NCBI RefSeq assembly: GCF_014395975.1
Contig: NZ_CP060714.1
Span: 4,216,001 to 4,280,000, forward strand
Direction of reading: 5' to 3'
Length of the DNA: 64,000 nucleotides
Origin: Diaphorobacter ruginosibacter
GTDB taxonomy: Bacteria; Pseudomonadota; Gammaproteobacteria; Burkholderiales; Burkholderiaceae_C
The notes below the pieces were generated by a model. The model saw only the letters and a program-made list of their open reading frames with translations. It had not been told where the DNA came from and did no database searches. Below, piece by piece: positions 54,294-62,888 of this stretch (positions within the stretch are counted from its first letter, which is position 1; each line of letters starts with the position of its first letter). The position numbers were made by a program, and so were the translations under genes.

Positions 54294-55205
54294 TCAGTCC
54301 TCGTGGAGCGACTTGAATTCCTCGGCAAGGAAATCCAGGAGCGCCCTCACCGCCGGAAGCTGCCCGCGGCGCGAGGCAAAAACGGCGTGGACGATCTCCT
54401 CCCGTGGTTCCCAGCCCGGAAGGACCTGCACGAGCTCGCCCCGGCGAAACTGCTCGGTCACCAGCATGCGCGGCAACTGGACCACGCCGACGCCCTGCAC
54501 CGCGGCCTCGATCAGCGCCTGCATGGACTGGGTGACCAGGCGCGGCGAATGTCGCACCTCGGCACGCTCGCCGCCGGGGCCCCGCAGCACCCAGCGGTGC
54601 GTCCCCTGCGGCATACCCATGTCGAGCGACGGCCAGTGCGACAGATCGGTGGGGCCGGCTGCCTCTCCGCAGCGCGCGATCAGCGACGGGCTCGCGAGCA
54701 GGCACTGGCGCCGCTCGGCCAGCACGCGCAGCACAAGGTCGCTGTCCTGCAGCGGCGGCGGACGTACCCGGATCGCGATGTCGAGCCGTTCGCCCACCAC
54801 GTCCACGCGGCGGTTCGTCTCGTCGACGTGCAGTTCCACGCGCGGATACAGCGCCATGAATTTCGCGAGCATCGCGCCCACCCGCATGGACAGCAGCGCC
54901 ACGGGGCAGCTCAGGCGCACCACGCCCGCGGGTTCGGATTGCGTGAGCGCGACCGACTCCTCGGCCGCCTGCGCCTCGGTCAGCATGGCACGGCAGTGCA
55001 GGTAATAACGCTGGCCGACATCGGTGACGGCAAAGCGCCGCGTGGAGCGGGCGATCAGCCGCACGCCAAGGCGCTCTTCCAGTTGCGCAACGCGACGGCT
55101 GAGCTTGGACTTCGGAATGCCCAGCGCGCGCCCGGCCGGCGCAAAGCCGCCATGCTCCACCACCTGGGCGAAGTAATACAGATCATTGAGATCAGGGTGT
55201 GTCAT
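54294..55205 (-). CDS. LysR-type transcriptional regulator
   Basis: A 303-residue regulator. Winged HTH at residues ~5-62 (DLYYFAQVVEHGGFAPAGRALGIPKSKLSRRVAQLEERLG); effector domain from ~90. It belongs to the group that begins DLNDLYYFAQVVEHGG and commonly stands divergent from pirin or quinone-related genes. Divergent from the pirin gene at 55351 (145-base gap), which it probably controls. Confidence 0.92.
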   Translation of the reverse strand: MTHPDLNDLYYFAQVVEHGGFAPAGRALGIPKSKLSRRVAQLEERLGVRLIARSTRRFAVTDVGQRYYLHCRAMLTEAQAAEESVALTQSEPAGVVRLSCPVALLSMRVGAMLAKFMALYPRVELHVDETNRRVDVVGERLDIAIRVRPPPLQDSDLVLRVLAERRQCLLASPSLIARCGEAAGPTDLSHWPSLDMGMPQGTHRWVLRGPGGERAEVRHSPRLVTQSMQALIEAAVQGVGVVQLPRMLVTEQFRRGELVQVLPGWEPREEIVHAVFASRRGQLPAVRALLDFLAEEFKSLHED

Positions 55206-55350
55206 CGTCTCAAAAATGGAACTCTGTGACTGAATATTAGCGTCTACTCAATTCATCGTTCCATCCCCATACTTATACCCATGTTCAACGACGGCGCCGG
55301 AGCACTCGAAGCAACACAACGAGCCACCGGCCCCGCACCAGGAGAAAAGC

Positions 55351-56235
55351 ATGGCCATCAAGAAGATTCTGGGTGTCTACGAAGCACCGCGCCCCCACTG
55401 GGTGGGCGACGGGTTTCCCGTGCGTTCGATGTTCAGCTACGGCGACCACGGCCGCGCCCTCAGCCCGTTCCTGCTGCTCGACCATGCAGGGCCGCACCAC
55501 TTTCCCGCCACCACCCAGCGGCTGGGGGTGGGCACACACCCGCACCGCGGCTTCGAGACCGTGACCATCGTCTATGACGGCGAAGTGGCGCACCGCGACT
55601 CCACCGGCGCGGGCGGCACCATCGGCCCCGGTGACGTGCAGTGGATGACAGCGGCCTCGGGCATCCTGCACGAGGAGTTCCATTCCGAGCGCTATGCCCG
55701 CGAGGGCGGCCCGTTCGAGATGGTTCAGCTCTGGGTCAACCTGCCCGCCAAGGACAAGATGAGCGCCCCCACCTACCAGAACCTGCTGAACAAGGACATT
55801 GTGCAGGTCGACCTGCCCGGTGGCGCGGGACAGCTGCGCGTGATCGCGGGCGACTATGCCGGTGCACGCGGCCCGGCCCGCACCTTCACGCCGATCAACG
55901 TGTGGGACGTGCGGATCAAAGCCGGGGCGTCGGTGGAACTGCCCGCGCAGCCCGGCCATACGCTAGCGCTCGTGGTGCTACACGGCACGGTGCAGATCAA
56001 TGGCGAGGAGATCGCCCGCTCGGGCCAACTGGTGCACATGGACCGCGAGGGTGACAGCGTGCATCTCGAGGCCAACGGCGACGTGACCCTGCTGTGGCTG
56101 GCGGGCGAGCCGATCGACGAACCTGTGGTCGGCTACGGGCCGTTCGTGATGAATACCGATGCCGAGATCCGGCAGGCCATCACGGACTTCAATACCGGTC
56201 GGTTCGGGCAGATCGCCAGCCCGGCGGCGCACTGA
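55351..56235 (+). CDS. Pirin family protein (YhhW-like)
   Basis: A 294-residue bicupin. Metal-site residues are present: GTHPHRGFET (two His) and GILHEEFHS (His, Glu). Pirin C-terminal cupin around VELPAQPGHTLALVVLHGTVQING. ATG preceded by a purine-rich AGGAGAAAAGC. Transcribed away from a LysR regulator; this LysR-pirin pair is a recurring arrangement in which the regulator induces the pirin, often under electrophile or aromatic stress (family knowledge). Confidence 0.88.
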   Translation: MAIKKILGVYEAPRPHWVGDGFPVRSMFSYGDHGRALSPFLLLDHAGPHHFPATTQRLGVGTHPHRGFETVTIVYDGEVAHRDSTGAGGTIGPGDVQWMTAASGILHEEFHSERYAREGGPFEMVQLWVNLPAKDKMSAPTYQNLLNKDIVQVDLPGGAGQLRVIAGDYAGARGPARTFTPINVWDVRIKAGASVELPAQPGHTLALVVLHGTVQINGEEIARSGQLVHMDREGDSVHLEANGDVTLLWLAGEPIDEPVVGYGPFVMNTDAEIRQAITDFNTGRFGQIASPAAH

Positions 56236-56267
56236 CGCGCAATTTCGCGGGAGCGGGCGGGCGGCCT

Positions 56268-57158
56268 TTAGTCAAAGCTCAGGTTCCCGCCCACGCGCTG
56301 ACCCACGCGCAGCCACTGGCCCTCGCCCTGCAGCGTGATCGCGTTCATGCCGAAGGTCAGCGCGCCGTTCACGCGCGGATCGGCGCGGTACTGGCGCAGC
56401 ATGCCGTTGACCTGCGTGCCCACGGCCGCGTTGTCCGGGTTCACGTCGGGCATCGGGCAGCGGCTGCAGGGCTTGGCCATGCGGAGCTCGACCAGGGACT
56501 CCTGCGCCTCGATATAGAGCGAGTCGATGCGGTCTTCGTCATGCGATTCGACGCCGTCGATCACCAGATTGGGACGGAACCGGCGCACGTCCACAGTCTG
56601 CTCGCGGGCCGCCTGCAGGCGCTGGTTGAGCTCGTCGATGGACGCCGTGCTGGTGACCAGCAGCGGGAAACCATCGGCGAACTGCGTCACGGCCTCGACC
56701 TCTCCCGTCCAGTCGCTGTCGACGATACGGCGACATTCGGGGTTGAAGCGCACGAGGCGGCAGGGCACCTCGAGGTAGCGCGAGAACCAGCCGGCCGCCT
56801 CCTCGCCCATGTCGAGCGCGTCCACCGTATCGCTCCAGACCCGCGCGCGCGTGGATGCGTTCCGTGCGTTCTGCGCGCCGGATGGCACGGCCGTGGGCAG
56901 CCTCAGTTCCGGCATGCCGGGCGCGTTGAGCACCAGCTCATCGCCCACCAGCGCGGGCTGGACGAGCACCATGCGCGGCAGCTCACGCTGCGTGCGCAGC
57001 GCGCCGTCCATGTCCGTCACCATCCACGCACGATCCCACTGCAGCCCGCTCTCCACCAGCCGCGCCTCCTCGACGGCAATGCCCGCGCAGGACTTGATGG
57101 GGTAGATGAAAAGATGGCGGATGGTGCCCGTCAGATCGTGATCAGTCTCGAAATTCAT
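56268..57158 (-). CDS. MOSC domain protein (MOSC_N plus MOSC)
   Basis: A 296-residue protein related to the molybdenum-cofactor sulfurase C-terminal domain and to YcbX/mARC reductases. MOSC_N at the start (IRHLFIYPIKSCAGIAVEEARL), RDLVI-like FRPNLVIDGVE, and the conserved Cys motif AKPCSRCPMPDVNPD expected to bind the Mo centre. YcbX-like proteins reduce N-hydroxylated compounds; here there is no fused ferredoxin domain. ATG at 57158. Confidence 0.87.
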   Translation of the reverse strand: MNFETDHDLTGTIRHLFIYPIKSCAGIAVEEARLVESGLQWDRAWMVTDMDGALRTQRELPRMVLVQPALVGDELVLNAPGMPELRLPTAVPSGAQNARNASTRARVWSDTVDALDMGEEAAGWFSRYLEVPCRLVRFNPECRRIVDSDWTGEVEAVTQFADGFPLLVTSTASIDELNQRLQAAREQTVDVRRFRPNLVIDGVESHDEDRIDSLYIEAQESLVELRMAKPCSRCPMPDVNPDNAAVGTQVNGMLRQYRADPRVNGALTFGMNAITLQGEGQWLRVGQRVGGNLSFD

Positions 57159-57279
57159 GTCGCTAGCCTTCGTTTGCAAGGGCCGCCCTGCATCCTTTGG
57201 AACGTGTGGACGCGCGCTGCCGAGACGGGGATTCTGCACGCTCGCCGACAGGGTCCGCCGCGCCTCCTACAATTCCCGT

Positions 57280-58443
57280 ATGGCGCAATCATTTGAACGA
57301 TCCTTTGATGTTTGTATCCGCGGCGCAGGCATCGTGGGCCGCACGCTCGCCCTGCTGCTCGCGCGGGAGCGGCTTTCCGTCGCACTGGTCGACACCGCGG
57401 GTTCGCGCGCGCCGTCGCACAGCGATGTGCGCGCTTACGCCATGAACACGGCCTCGCGCACCCTGCTGGAGTCGGTACGCAGCTGGCCCGATCCCGAACA
57501 CGCCACCGCCGTGCTGCAGATGCAGGTGCATGGCGACCAGGGCGGCGCCGTCACCTTCGACGCCGGGCGCCAGCACGCCGAGGCCATGGCCTGGATCGTG
57601 GATGTGCCCGCGCTGGAGAGGCGCCTGGCCGACGCCACGCGCTTCCAGCCCCTGGTCGATGTGGTGAAGGAGCCCGTGGCCGCGCCCCTCACCGTGGTCT
57701 GCGAAGGCCGCGCCAGCAGCAGCCGCGCGGAGTTCGGCGTGGAGTTCGACGTGACCCCCTACGGCCAGACGGCCATCGCCACGCGCCTGCGCTGTGAGCG
57801 CCCCCACAGCCAGATCGCACGGCAATGGTTCACGGCGGATGGCAGCATCCTGGCATTTCTGCCGCTCGAAGGCGATCAGGGGAACTCTGTGGCGGTTGTC
57901 TGGTCAATCCCCCACGATCAGGCGCAGCATTGGCTGCAAAGCGATGATGCGCCGTTCGTGCAGAAGCTTCAGGAACTCAGCGAATACAGCCTCGGAACTC
58001 TCGAGTCGATCGCGCCGCGTGCGTCGTGGCCGCTGCAGCAGGCGCAGGCGCGCCGCTGGTGCGGCGACATGGCCACGGCCGACGGGCATCGGCAGCACTG
58101 GGCCCTTGCAGGCGATGCCGCGCACACGGTGCATCCGCTCGCAGGCCAGGGGTTGAACATCGGCCTGGGCGACGTCGCTGCGCTTGCGCGCATTCTCGGC
58201 GAACGCCAGGGCTGGCGCAGCGTGGGCGACATGCGCCTTCTGCGGCAGTATGAGCGCGAACGCAAGTCCGCGCTGCTGCCGCTGGGCGCCACCATGGACG
58301 CGCTGCAGCAGCTGTTCGCGCGCCGGGAATCGCCGCTGCAGACACTGCGCAACTGGGGCATGCGAGGATTCGAGATGAGTGGCCCGTTCAAGGAATGGGT
58401 CGCACGGCAGGCCATGGGGCTGCAGCCGCCGCCCAGGCCCTGA
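57280..58443 (+). CDS. FAD-dependent monooxygenase of the UbiH/UbiF/VisC family
   Basis: A 387-residue flavoprotein hydroxylase, probably of ubiquinone ring hydroxylation. FAD motif FDVCIRGAGIVGRTLALLLA at the N-terminus and the second FAD motif ALAGDAAHTVHPLAGQGLNIG near residue 290. UbiH, UbiF and UbiI cannot be told apart by eye; the missing Gly (GAGIVG is the only glycine run) is normal. ATG at 57280; longer frame to 57157 rejected. Divergent from the MOSC gene and 63 bases upstream of dsbC. Confidence 0.87.
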   Translation: MAQSFERSFDVCIRGAGIVGRTLALLLARERLSVALVDTAGSRAPSHSDVRAYAMNTASRTLLESVRSWPDPEHATAVLQMQVHGDQGGAVTFDAGRQHAEAMAWIVDVPALERRLADATRFQPLVDVVKEPVAAPLTVVCEGRASSSRAEFGVEFDVTPYGQTAIATRLRCERPHSQIARQWFTADGSILAFLPLEGDQGNSVAVVWSIPHDQAQHWLQSDDAPFVQKLQELSEYSLGTLESIAPRASWPLQQAQARRWCGDMATADGHRQHWALAGDAAHTVHPLAGQGLNIGLGDVAALARILGERQGWRSVGDMRLLRQYERERKSALLPLGATMDALQQLFARRESPLQTLRNWGMRGFEMSGPFKEWVARQAMGLQPPPRP

Positions 58444-58506
58444 TCATGGCCTGCGCCGCGACCTGCCGCCATCGTTGATGTTTTGAAATTGAAAACCATT
58501 GAGTTG

Positions 58507-59235
58507 ATGAAAACCACCATGAAACTAGTCACTACCTTGTTGGCAGGCGCCGCATTGCTGACAGGCGTCGGCGCATTTGCTCAGGAGGCCGCCATCCGCA
58601 AATCCCTGGCGGAGCGCATCCCCCAGCTGCAGAACATCGACGAAGTGGTCGCAACGCCCATGAAGGGCCTGTACGAGGTTCGCGTGGGCACCGACGTGTT
58701 CTATACCGATGCCACGGGCAGCTACCTGATCCAGGGTGAGCTCATCGATACCAAGGCGCGCCGCAACCTGACGGAAGACCGCATCAACAAGCTCACCGCC
58801 ATCGATTTCAACGCCCTGCCCACCGCCGATGCATTCACCATCGTGCGTGGCAACGGCAAGCGCAAGATCGCCGTGTTCGAGGATCCGAACTGCGGTTACT
58901 GCAAGCGCTTCGAGAAGGACCTGCAGAACATCGACAACGTGACGGTGTACCTGTACCTCTACCCGATCCTGAGCCCCGACTCGGCGGAAAAGAGCCGCAA
59001 CATCTGGTGCTCGAAGGATCGCGCCAAGGAGTGGGAAGACCACATGCTGCGCGACAAGGTCACCCCGTCCGCAAGCTGCGACACCGCGGCCATCCAGCGC
59101 AACCTGGCGCTCGGCCGCAAGCACAAGATCACGGGCACGCCCACCATCATCTTCCAGGACGGCACACGCGTCCCGGGCGCCATCAGCTCGCAGGAAGTGG
59201 AAAAGCGCCTCAACGCGATCACCGCGTCCAAGTGA
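58507..59235 (+). CDS. dsbC: DsbC periplasmic disulfide isomerase
   Basis: A 242-residue thiol:disulfide isomerase. Signal peptide about residues 1-28 (MKLVTTLLAGAALLTGVGAFA core). N-terminal dimerisation domain to ~85, linker helix, thioredoxin-fold domain with active site CGYC (58891-58902) and cis-Pro in TGTPTIIF. A structural Cys pair (WCSKD, SASCDT) is also present as in DsbC. Start ATG 58507 or 58519 cannot be decided; both lack a good ribosome site. DsbC rather than DsbG because of CGYC. Confidence 0.93.
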   Translation: MKTTMKLVTTLLAGAALLTGVGAFAQEAAIRKSLAERIPQLQNIDEVVATPMKGLYEVRVGTDVFYTDATGSYLIQGELIDTKARRNLTEDRINKLTAIDFNALPTADAFTIVRGNGKRKIAVFEDPNCGYCKRFEKDLQNIDNVTVYLYLYPILSPDSAEKSRNIWCSKDRAKEWEDHMLRDKVTPSASCDTAAIQRNLALGRKHKITGTPTIIFQDGTRVPGAISSQEVEKRLNAITASK

Positions 59236-59283
59236 TGCAGCCGTCGACGCACCGTGCGTCGGCGAATCCACGCTCCACGAACC

Positions 59284-59313
59284 AGGCCGGGTGCTCGCTG
59301 CTCCGGCCTTTTT
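59284..59313 (+). terminator. Intrinsic terminator after dsbC
   Basis: AGGCCGG/CCGGCCT stem (59284-59290 with 59303-59309), 12-base loop, then TTTT. Confidence 0.75.
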
Positions 59314-59404
59314 CTATTCCCCTTCGCAGGCTTCGCCGCGTCCCTTGATCTCCCGGTGCCGCGGCCGCATATAGTGAGCCATCGACACAGAACGAAATCC
59401 CTCC

Positions 59405-61219
59405 ATGACCACTGCCACGCCTGCAACGTCTGCCACGCCTGCCACGCCTGCCGTCTACTTCCGTGTGGAGCCCACCGACCCGCACAACCACCTCTTTCAC
59501 GTGACGATGGTGGTCGCACGCCCCGCTGCCGAGCAGGAACTGGCCCTGCCCGTATGGATTCCCGGCAGCTACCTGGTGCGCGAGTTCTCGAAGAACCTGC
59601 AGCACTTGAGCGCGCAGCAGAATGGCAGGCCCGTGCCGCTGCGGCAGCTCGACAAGCATCGCTGGATCGCCGAGTGCGGCAGGGGCAAGCCCCTCACGCT
59701 GACCTACCAGGTGGCGGCCTACGACCACTCGGTGCGCACCGCATGGCTCGACGCGTCGCGCGGCTTCTTCAACGGCACGAGCCTGTGCCTGCGGGCCGTG
59801 GGCCAGGAAGACCGGCCGCACGGCATCGACATCGCGCCGCCCGCTCGCATCAAGGGATGGCAGGCTGCGACTTCGCTCACGCCAGTGCAGGTGAACCGTG
59901 CGGGATTCGGCACCTACATCGCCGCCCACTACGACGAGCTGGTCGACAGCCCCGTGGAGATGGGCAAGTTCTGGAGCGCGCGCTTCACCGCGTGCGGCGT
60001 GCCGCACCGCATCGTCGTGGCCGGCGCCGCGGCCTCGTTCGACGGCGCGCGGCTCGTGGAAGACACCCGCCGCATCTGCGAGGCCGAGATCCGTTTCTGG
60101 CATGGCAACAACAAGGCCGCGCACTCCCACTACCTGTTCATGCTGAACGTGGTGGACGACGGCTACGGCGGACTAGAGCACCGAAACAGCACCGCGCTGA
60201 TCTGCGGCCGCCGGGATCTGCCGCGCACTGGCGAGAAGCAGGCCCCCGAGGGCTACAACACGCTGCTCGGACTGATCAGCCACGAATACTTCCACACCTG
60301 GAACGTCAAGCGCATGCGCCCCGCAGAGTTCGGGCGCTATGACTACAACAGCGAGAACTACACCCAGCTGCTGTGGTTCTTCGAAGGCTTTACCAGCTAC
60401 TACGACGACCTGCTGCTGCGCCGCGCGGGGCTGATCGACCATGCGACCTATCTGCGCCTGCTCACCAAGACGATCAACCAGGTGCTGCAAACCCCGGGAC
60501 GCCACGTGCAGTCCGTGGCCGACGCCAGTTTCGACGCCTGGGTGAAGTACTACCGCCAGGACGAGAACACACCCAACTCGACGGTGAGCTACTACACCAA
60601 GGGCTCCCTCGTGGCGCTGTGCCTCGACTTGGCCCTGCGCCGGCACGGCAAGGCCACGCTCGACGATGTGATGCGCGGACTGTGGCAGCGTACGCGGGGC
60701 GGCCCGATGTCCCGGGACGATGTGCTGCAGGTGCTGCACAAGCTCACCGGCAAGGACTGGAGCGACGAAATTCACCGCTGGGCCTACGGCACCGATGACC
60801 TGCCGCTCAGGGAACTGCTTGCAACCCAGGGCATCAGCCTCGCGGCCGACAAGAGCGCCCCCGCGCAGCGTCTGGGCATGCGCGTGCAGGAAGGCAGCTC
60901 GGGCGTCACCGTGAAGGTCGTGCTAGGCGGCGGCGCAGCGGAACAGGCAGGCTTCATGTCGGGCGACGAGTGGATCGGGATCGAACTGGCGGGCGGCGAA
61001 GGCTGGCGCCTTCACAAGCTCGACGACCTGACCCTCTACGCAGGCGATGCCAGGCGCGTGACGGCCCTGGTCGCACGCGACCGCCGCCTGCTGCGGTTGC
61101 CGCTCACGCTGCCCGCCGCGCTGCCCGGCGCCTCCTCGGGCGAGCCCGACACCGTGCGCCTGGACGTGGACAACGCGGAGCTGGCAAAGAACTGGCTGCG
61201 CGAAGACGCCAAACTCTGA
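59405..61219 (+). CDS. M61 family glycyl aminopeptidase-like metallopeptidase with PDZ domain
   Basis: A 604-residue cytoplasmic-looking peptidase (no signal peptide). N-terminal beta domain (YFRVEPTDPHNHLFHVTMVV), catalytic domain with zinc motif ISHEYFHTWNVKRMRP and third ligand Glu in LLWFFEGFTSYYDDL, then a C-terminal PDZ domain (about residues 480-560, LGGGAAEQAGFMSGDEWIGI). This matches the Sphingomonas-type glycyl aminopeptidase family. Substrate unknown. Confidence 0.9.
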   Translation: MTTATPATSATPATPAVYFRVEPTDPHNHLFHVTMVVARPAAEQELALPVWIPGSYLVREFSKNLQHLSAQQNGRPVPLRQLDKHRWIAECGRGKPLTLTYQVAAYDHSVRTAWLDASRGFFNGTSLCLRAVGQEDRPHGIDIAPPARIKGWQAATSLTPVQVNRAGFGTYIAAHYDELVDSPVEMGKFWSARFTACGVPHRIVVAGAAASFDGARLVEDTRRICEAEIRFWHGNNKAAHSHYLFMLNVVDDGYGGLEHRNSTALICGRRDLPRTGEKQAPEGYNTLLGLISHEYFHTWNVKRMRPAEFGRYDYNSENYTQLLWFFEGFTSYYDDLLLRRAGLIDHATYLRLLTKTINQVLQTPGRHVQSVADASFDAWVKYYRQDENTPNSTVSYYTKGSLVALCLDLALRRHGKATLDDVMRGLWQRTRGGPMSRDDVLQVLHKLTGKDWSDEIHRWAYGTDDLPLRELLATQGISLAADKSAPAQRLGMRVQEGSSGVTVKVVLGGGAAEQAGFMSGDEWIGIELAGGEGWRLHKLDDLTLYAGDARRVTALVARDRRLLRLPLTLPAALPGASSGEPDTVRLDVDNAELAKNWLREDAKL

Positions 61220-61355
61220 CAGATAGTTCACACTTCCTGCCGTTTGATTCCGTTTGCGCGGGCACCGTCACCGGGGCGCCAGCCGGTTTCGGGCCTGCTT
61301 CGGTATAGTGAATGCTTTCCGCCTGCACCACTGACTAGATACTTTGGAGATAACC

Positions 61356-62135
61356 GTGGCCTACGAAATGATTGAAGTGCGCACCGAAGCCGAGAAGGTC
61401 GGCATCATCACGCTGAATCGCCCCAAGGCGCTGAACGCGCTGAACGACCAGCTCATGGACGAGCTGGGCGCTGCGCTGCGCGCCTTCGATGCGGACGAGA
61501 AGATCGGCTGCATCGTCCTGACCGGCAGCGAAAAGGCATTTGCCGCGGGTGCCGACATCGTGGCCATGGCCAAGTACGGCTTTGCCGACGTCTACAAGAA
61601 CGACTACATCACCCGCAACTGGGAAACCATCCGCCAGATCCGCAAGCCCGTGATCGCCGCCGTGGCAGGTTATGCGCTGGGCGGCGGCTGCGAGCTGGCG
61701 ATGATGTGCGACTTCATCATCGCCGCCGATAACGCCAAGTTCGGCCAGCCTGAAATCAAGCTGGGCGTGATTCCAGGCGCCGGCGGCACCCAGCGCCTGC
61801 CGCGTGCGATCGGCAAGTCCAAGGCCATGGACATGGCTCTCACGGGCCGCATGATGGACGCCGCCGAGGCCGAGCGTTCGGGCCTCGTGAGCCGCGTCGT
61901 GCCGCTGGACAAGCTCATGGAGGAAACCCTGGGCGCGGCGCTGCAGATCAGCGATTTCTCGCAGATCGCCGTGATGGCCGCCAAGGAAACCGTGAACCGC
62001 GCCTTCGAGAGTTCGCTCTCCGATGGCCTGATGTTCGAGCGCCGCCTGTTCCACGGGCTGTTCGCCACCAATGACCAGAAGGAAGGCATGGATGCCTTCG
62101 TGAACAAGCGCAAGGCCAACTTCACCAACACCTGA
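61356..62135 (+). CDS. Enoyl-CoA hydratase (crotonase family)
   Basis: A 259-residue crotonase-fold enzyme hydrating trans-2-enoyl-CoA. Oxyanion-hole segments [11 protein letters not shown] and [16 protein letters not shown]; the catalytic Glu pair in [22 protein letters not shown] and the equivalent Glu of the preceding loop. The start is placed at GTG 61356, five bases after GGAGA; the track-length frame from 61344 would start at TTG within that site. Standing alone, it may serve fatty-acid or aromatic acyl-CoA breakdown. Confidence 0.9.
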   Translation: MAYEMIEVRTEAEKVGIITLNRPKALNALNDQLMDELGAALRAFDADEKIGCIVLTGSEKAFAAGADIVAMAKYGFADVYKNDYITRNWETIRQIRKPVIAAVAGYALGGGCELAMMCDFIIAADNAKFGQPEIKLGVIPGAGGTQRLPRAIGKSKAMDMALTGRMMDAAEAERSGLVSRVVPLDKLMEETLGAALQISDFSQIAVMAAKETVNRAFESSLSDGLMFERRLFHGLFATNDQKEGMDAFVNKRKANFTNT

Positions 62136-62230
62136 CCCATTTGACCGGATCTGACCGGCCCCGACCGGGAAAAACTCATGGCGGCGCTCACAATCCGCCA
62201 TGAAATTTTTCGTGTTCTCGATTCCTGGGC

Positions 62231-62236
62231 TATAAT
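62231..62236 (+). promoter_or_regulatory. -10 element of the tRNA-Met genes
   Basis: Consensus TATAAT eleven bases before the first tRNA-Met; no clear -35 (TTTCGT at 62208 is the best at 17 bases). Confidence 0.5.
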
Positions 62237-62246
62237 CTTTGTCTCC

Positions 62247-62323
62247 GGTCGTATAGCTCAGTTGGTTAGAGCGCAGCATTCATAATGCTGATGTCGAAGG
62301 TTCAAGTCCCTCTACGACCACCA
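62247..62323 (+). tRNA. tRNA-Met (anticodon CAT), copy 1
   Basis: Acceptor GGTCGTA pairs with TACGACC; anticodon stem CAGCA/TGCTG with loop TTCATAA (CAT); T-arm GAAGG-TTCAAGT-CCCTC; discriminator A and encoded CCA. The first acceptor pair G-C with A73 and the lack of the initiator C1-A72 mismatch and GGG/CCC anticodon stem make this elongator Met. Confidence 0.96.
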
Positions 62324-62382
62324 GATTCCAGCCCTCAGTACTTTCAGAAGTACGCTTCCAAGCCTGTGGGTTGCATGAACAG

Positions 62383-62459
62383 GGTCGTATAGCTCAGTTG
62401 GTTAGAGCGCAGCATTCATAATGCTGATGTCGAAGGTTCAAGTCCCTCTACGACCACCA
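62383..62459 (+). tRNA. tRNA-Met (anticodon CAT), copy 2
   Basis: Identical in all 77 bases to copy 1, 59 bases downstream, and followed at once by a terminator. A recent tandem duplication or one held by gene conversion. Confidence 0.96.
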
Positions 62460-62463
62460 ATCG

Positions 62464-62491
62464 AAAAAGCCACGCACAGCGTGGCTTTTTT
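62464..62491 (+). terminator. Intrinsic terminator of the tRNA-Met pair
   Basis: AAAAAGCCACGC/GCGTGGCTTTTT stem with loop ACA and a T-tract, four bases after the second CCA. Confidence 0.92.
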
Positions 62492-62544
62492 CATTGTCGG
62501 GCCGCCGCAAGATGGCCACTCCAGAGAGGCCCTCATACCGACAC

Positions 62545-62859
62545 TCACCCTTGCAACTTCAGCCCGATGATCCCTGCAAAGATCATTCCAATGCAGGCCA
62601 GTCGCAGCGGCGAGGCGCTTTCCTGGAACACCACGATGCCGACGACCGTGACGCCGATGGCGCCTATGCCGGTCCAGATGGCGTAGGCGGTGCCGATGGG
62701 CAGGCTGCGCAGCGCCGCCGTGAGCAGGGCGATGCTGACAATGGCCGCACCCAGGCCCAGCAGGGCAGGCACCGGCCGGGTCCACCCGGCGGCGGCCTTG
62801 AGGGCGAAGGCCATGCCGATTTCCACCAGGCCGGCGAGAAGCAAGAGGATCCAGTCCAT
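62545..62859 (-). CDS. sugE: SMR-family transporter (SugE/Gdx-like)
   Basis: A 104-residue, four-helix small multidrug resistance protein. The active-site Glu is in AGLVEIGMAFALK (Glu13). GTAYAIWTGIGAIGV and the ending IFAGIIGLKLQG follow the SugE/Gdx branch, which exports guanidinium, rather than EmrE. No guanidine riboswitch is evident upstream. ATG has AGGAG six to seven bases upstream. It follows the DMT-like gene by 29 bases, so the two are likely co-transcribed. Confidence 0.85.
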   Translation of the reverse strand: MDWILLLLAGLVEIGMAFALKAAAGWTRPVPALLGLGAAIVSIALLTAALRSLPIGTAYAIWTGIGAIGVTVVGIVVFQESASPLRLACIGMIFAGIIGLKLQG

Positions 62860-62888
62860 GAGAATCTCCTGGGAATGCGGGGATAGGT

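Noticed and set aside
51024..55229. A 1401-codon + strand frame covering the M20, ychF and LysR genes
   Set aside because: It runs antisense across three well-defined minus-strand genes and their gaps, with low-complexity His/Arg/Gly/Leu composition and no ribosome site.
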